Positions 8,966 through 10,000 of a DNA stretch of 10,000 nt are shown in pieces. The translations under genes were made by a program, and so were the position numbers. Position 1 is the first letter of the stretch. Each line of letters opens with the position of its first letter. Source of the DNA: Eimeria necatrix (Eukaryota; Apicomplexa; Conoidasida; Eucoccidiorida; Eimeriidae); contig NW_013654291.1 of NCBI RefSeq assembly GCF_000499385.1, forward strand, positions 1 through 10,000. The letters run 5' to 3'. The notes under the pieces are model-generated. The model worked only from the letters and a program-made list of their open reading frames with translations. It did not search any database and was not told the origin of the DNA.

Positions 8966-9526
8966 AGGGCGTGGCTGTAGAGCCCACGGCCGTCGTCGCC
9001 TCCAGGGCCGCCGCCATCTGCTGCTGCTGCTCCACTCACCCCACCTAGTTTGCTGCTCAAACGGCGGCTGCTGCAGCGGCAGTTGCTGCTGCTGCTGCTG
9101 CTGCGGTGGCGCTAGCTGCTGCTGCTGCGGCGCTTGCTGCTGCTGCTGCGGCGGAGGCTTCGACTGTAGCTCTTGCTGCTGCCCAAGAAGCTCCTCGGGT
9201 TGACCCTCTGCGTCGGAGTTGTCAGGCTGAGCCTCTTGTTCAGCCGGTGGCTTTGCTGCTGCTGCTGCTGCTGCTGCTGGTGTTGCTGCTGCTGCTGCCC
9301 GGGGCATGCAGTCAGCCCCAATAGGAAGCAGAAAGCCCAGTTGGGGGCCCCCAGGGCCGCACAGAGGGGACTGAGGGGCCCCCCCGGGGCTGCAGCGGGC
9401 AGCAAAGGGAGCAGCAGCGGAGGGCTGTAGGCAGCAAGAAGTCAGCAGCAGCAGCAGCAGCAGCAGCAGGGGCGGCAGCAGCCGCCGCTGCAGCAGCAGC
9501 AGAGCACGTAGTGCTGAAGGCAGCAT
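6712..9526 (-). CDS. Unrecognised Gln/Ala-rich protein with Ser-Asp repeat C terminus, 5' end uncertain
   Basis: Exons on the minus strand: 9526-8202, 7965-7731 and 7638-6712, 2,487 nt (828 codons plus TAG), phases compatible. Donors are CA|GTGCGG (8201) and CCA|GTAAGC (7730); acceptors are CTGCAG at 7966 and 7639. Order: Leu-rich N terminus, acidic/Gln-rich part with PAEQEAQPDNSDAEG, segment SWDLPREVDVGLLQQQ with LSPEALSDIVEGSRRQH, basic RRRRREILNEALARHGLEI joined across the first intron to PASWLCRSFVYLRRTP, then ALWRDRVLDQLYEP, EEDWQKHILWTTGIDLLAHP, LEKALLLRKEAFVQRRYM, QQQQPL repeats, and a Ser/Asp-rich duplicated tail. The ATG at 9526 is the first Met before a poly-Leu stretch that could mimic a signal peptide; the frame stays open upstream to near 9660. 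A GTGAGT at 9039 might mark one more intron. I do not recognise the family. Confidence 0.6.
6775..7030 (-). repeat. Duplicated Ser/Asp-rich module in the C-terminal exon
   Basis: On the minus strand two blocks each begin with DATG, continue as SSSSD-type repeats, and end in LIGLPVSSA or VELPVSST. At DNA level the plus strand shows GTCGCTGCTGCT-type units bracketed by two copies of GCTAACTGGCAGC (6784-6796 and 6914-6926). The repeat is acidic and offers many S-x-x-D sites of the casein kinase 2 type. Confidence 0.75.
7639..7730 (-). other. 92-nt intron of the minus-strand gene (phase 0)
   Basis: Donor CACCCA|GTAAGC is close to consensus. The intron body is pyrimidine-rich (CTG, CTC, TTG) and ends in CTGCTGCAG. 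The downstream exon starts at 7638 with QRQPAVLGLLQHLEKALLL; an in-frame acceptor about 25 nt further on is an alternative. Confidence 0.65.
7966..8201 (-). repeat. Intron with seven perfect telomere-like heptamers (8144-8192), phase 2
   Basis: Read on the minus strand, the donor GTGCGG is followed almost at once by seven TTTAGGG copies. Then come CTG-rich sequence and a run ending in CTGCAG at 7966. The phase 2 splice makes a His codon and joins ALARHGLEI to PASWLCRSF in one frame. Reading straight on from the exon would hit a stop inside the heptamer tract (8177-8179). Confidence 0.7.
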
Positions 9527-9575
9527 GGGCTTACTGCTCGCTCTCACACCCCGTGGCTGCCACCCCGCTGCAGCT

Positions 9576-9611
<36 letters not shown>

Positions 9612-9657
9612 GTGGTCTGCTGCGGGATGGCGCCTCCGAAACAGCGCCAAATAGAAG

Positions 9658-9677
9658 CCCTAAACCCTAAACCCTAA
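9658..9677 (-). repeat. Short telomere-like tract, about 2.6 CCCTAAA units
   Basis: CCCT, two AAACCCT units and a partial unit sit between the 5' part of the minus-strand gene and the Ala/Gly-rich frame at 9821-10000. Read on the minus strand it is TTTAGGG. It would be intronic if those two coding blocks are one gene. Confidence 0.9.
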
Positions 9678-9762
9678 TATTTCCAAAAAGAAAGCAGCAA
9701 GACATGAGCGGGAGTTGTCGATCCCAGAGATCTGGAGGCCTTGGCTGTTTGCTGCGGCAGCC

Positions 9763-9797
<35 letters not shown>

Positions 9798-9820
9798 GTA
9801 GCGGCAGCAGCGAACGCGGC

Positions 9821-10000
9821 TCAAGCAGCAAATGTGTTGACAGATTTTACCTTAACAGCAGAGTTTGCTGCTGTTCCAGCAGCTTGTGCTGCTTTTCCTG
9901 CTGCTCCTGCTGCTGTTCCAGCAGCAGCAGCAGCACCTGCTGCTGCTGCTGCTGCGGCTGTCATGGCCTCAACAGGGGCCCCACTGGAGGCCTGGCTGTT
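9821..10000 (-). CDS. Ala/Gly/Thr-rich coding fragment, upstream exon or 3' end of another gene
   Basis: The minus-strand frame from the window edge reads GAPVEAMTAAAA, then a GTAAGAAGKAAQAAG-type stretch, NSAVKVKSVNTFAA and TGA (9823-9821). The lysines and mixed Ala codons are less repeat-like than the other frames. Two readings fit. Either the gene ends at this TGA, or the exon ends at AAG|GTAAAA (9851/9850) and splices in phase 0 to CAG|CAGACC (exon from 9619), whose frame runs straight into the minus-strand gene below. The complementary plus-strand frame is also open, so strand is not certain. Confidence 0.4.
   Translation of the reverse strand, partial: NSQASSGAPVEAMTAAAAAAAGAAAAAGTAAGAAGKAAQAAGTAANSAVKVKSVNTFAA

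Larger units (their letters stand above)
1..10000. repeat. Window-wide CAG/CTG trinucleotide runs
   Basis: Pure or near-pure runs occur throughout, among them about 780-812, 1172-1200, 1737-1770, 2239-2271 (11 units), 3724-3757, 4229-4260, 5461-5492, 7460-7492, 7818-7853 (12 units), 8924-8965 (14 units, the longest counted), 9443-9471, 9580-9610 and 9769-9796. They lie in exons (as Ala, Gln, Ser or Leu), introns and intergenic DNA alike, on both strands. Confidence 0.95.

Noticed and set aside
9704..10000. Plus-strand frame from ATG at 9704 open to the window end
   Set aside because: It is poly-Ser and poly-Cys with almost no other residues. Another plus-strand frame here is Ala/Pro-rich but has no start. 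The minus-strand frame looks better.
1..10000. tRNA, rRNA, mobile element or promoter motifs
   Set aside because: No cloverleaf, conserved rRNA block, transposase, reverse transcriptase or terminal inverted repeat was seen by eye. Coccidian promoters have no motif reliable enough to call here.

Overview
This window looks like nuclear DNA of a coccidian parasite, most probably an Eimeria species. Three things point there: saturation with CAG/CTG trinucleotide runs on both strands, telomere-like TTTAGGG/CCCTAAA heptamer tracts away from any chromosome end, and intron-bearing genes whose proteins are padded with Ala, Gln and Ser runs. These traits are established for Eimeria genomes; the species cannot be told from the sequence. 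Nothing bacterial, viral or transposon-like is visible. Pure CAG/CTG runs are open in all six frames (Gln/Ser/Ala one way, Leu/Cys/Ala the other), so most long open frames here are shadows.

Plus strand, 1-6169: the 3' part of one gene for a SEL1L/HRD3-like protein, the Sel1-repeat scaffold of the ER-associated degradation (HRD1) ubiquitin ligase. Ten exons can be joined with compatible phases (1-44, 112-260, 376-777, 1203-1720, 1962-2055, 2391-2737, 2957-3913, 4273-4662, 5004-5276, 5384-6169). They give 1,319 residues with no internal stop, about ten Sel1-like repeats, a C-terminal membrane segment and a long Ala-rich tail. The 5' end lies outside the window. One intron appears to be of GC-AG type. 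The others hold CTG runs, a T-rich tract, an A-rich tract, a GCAT-type repeat and telomere-like heptamers.

Intergenic, 6170-6711: the space between two convergent genes, with only CAG/CTG runs and a short AT-rich patch.

Minus strand, about 9526-6712: an unrecognised gene with three supported exons (down to 8202, 7965-7731, 7638-6712). It has Gln/Ala-rich flanks, a non-repetitive core split by a telomere-repeat intron, and a duplicated Ser/Asp-rich C-terminal module. Its 5' end is uncertain: an Ala/Gly-rich minus-strand frame at 10000-9821 may be its upstream exon, joined by another intron with telomere-like repeats, or the end of a separate gene.

The two genes are convergent and show no evident functional link. 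I see no new multi-gene system. The interesting part is how simple repeats are built into the introns, the splice acceptors and the protein loops. Splice sites were read by eye with no transcript evidence. Comparisons with human SEL1L are from memory.
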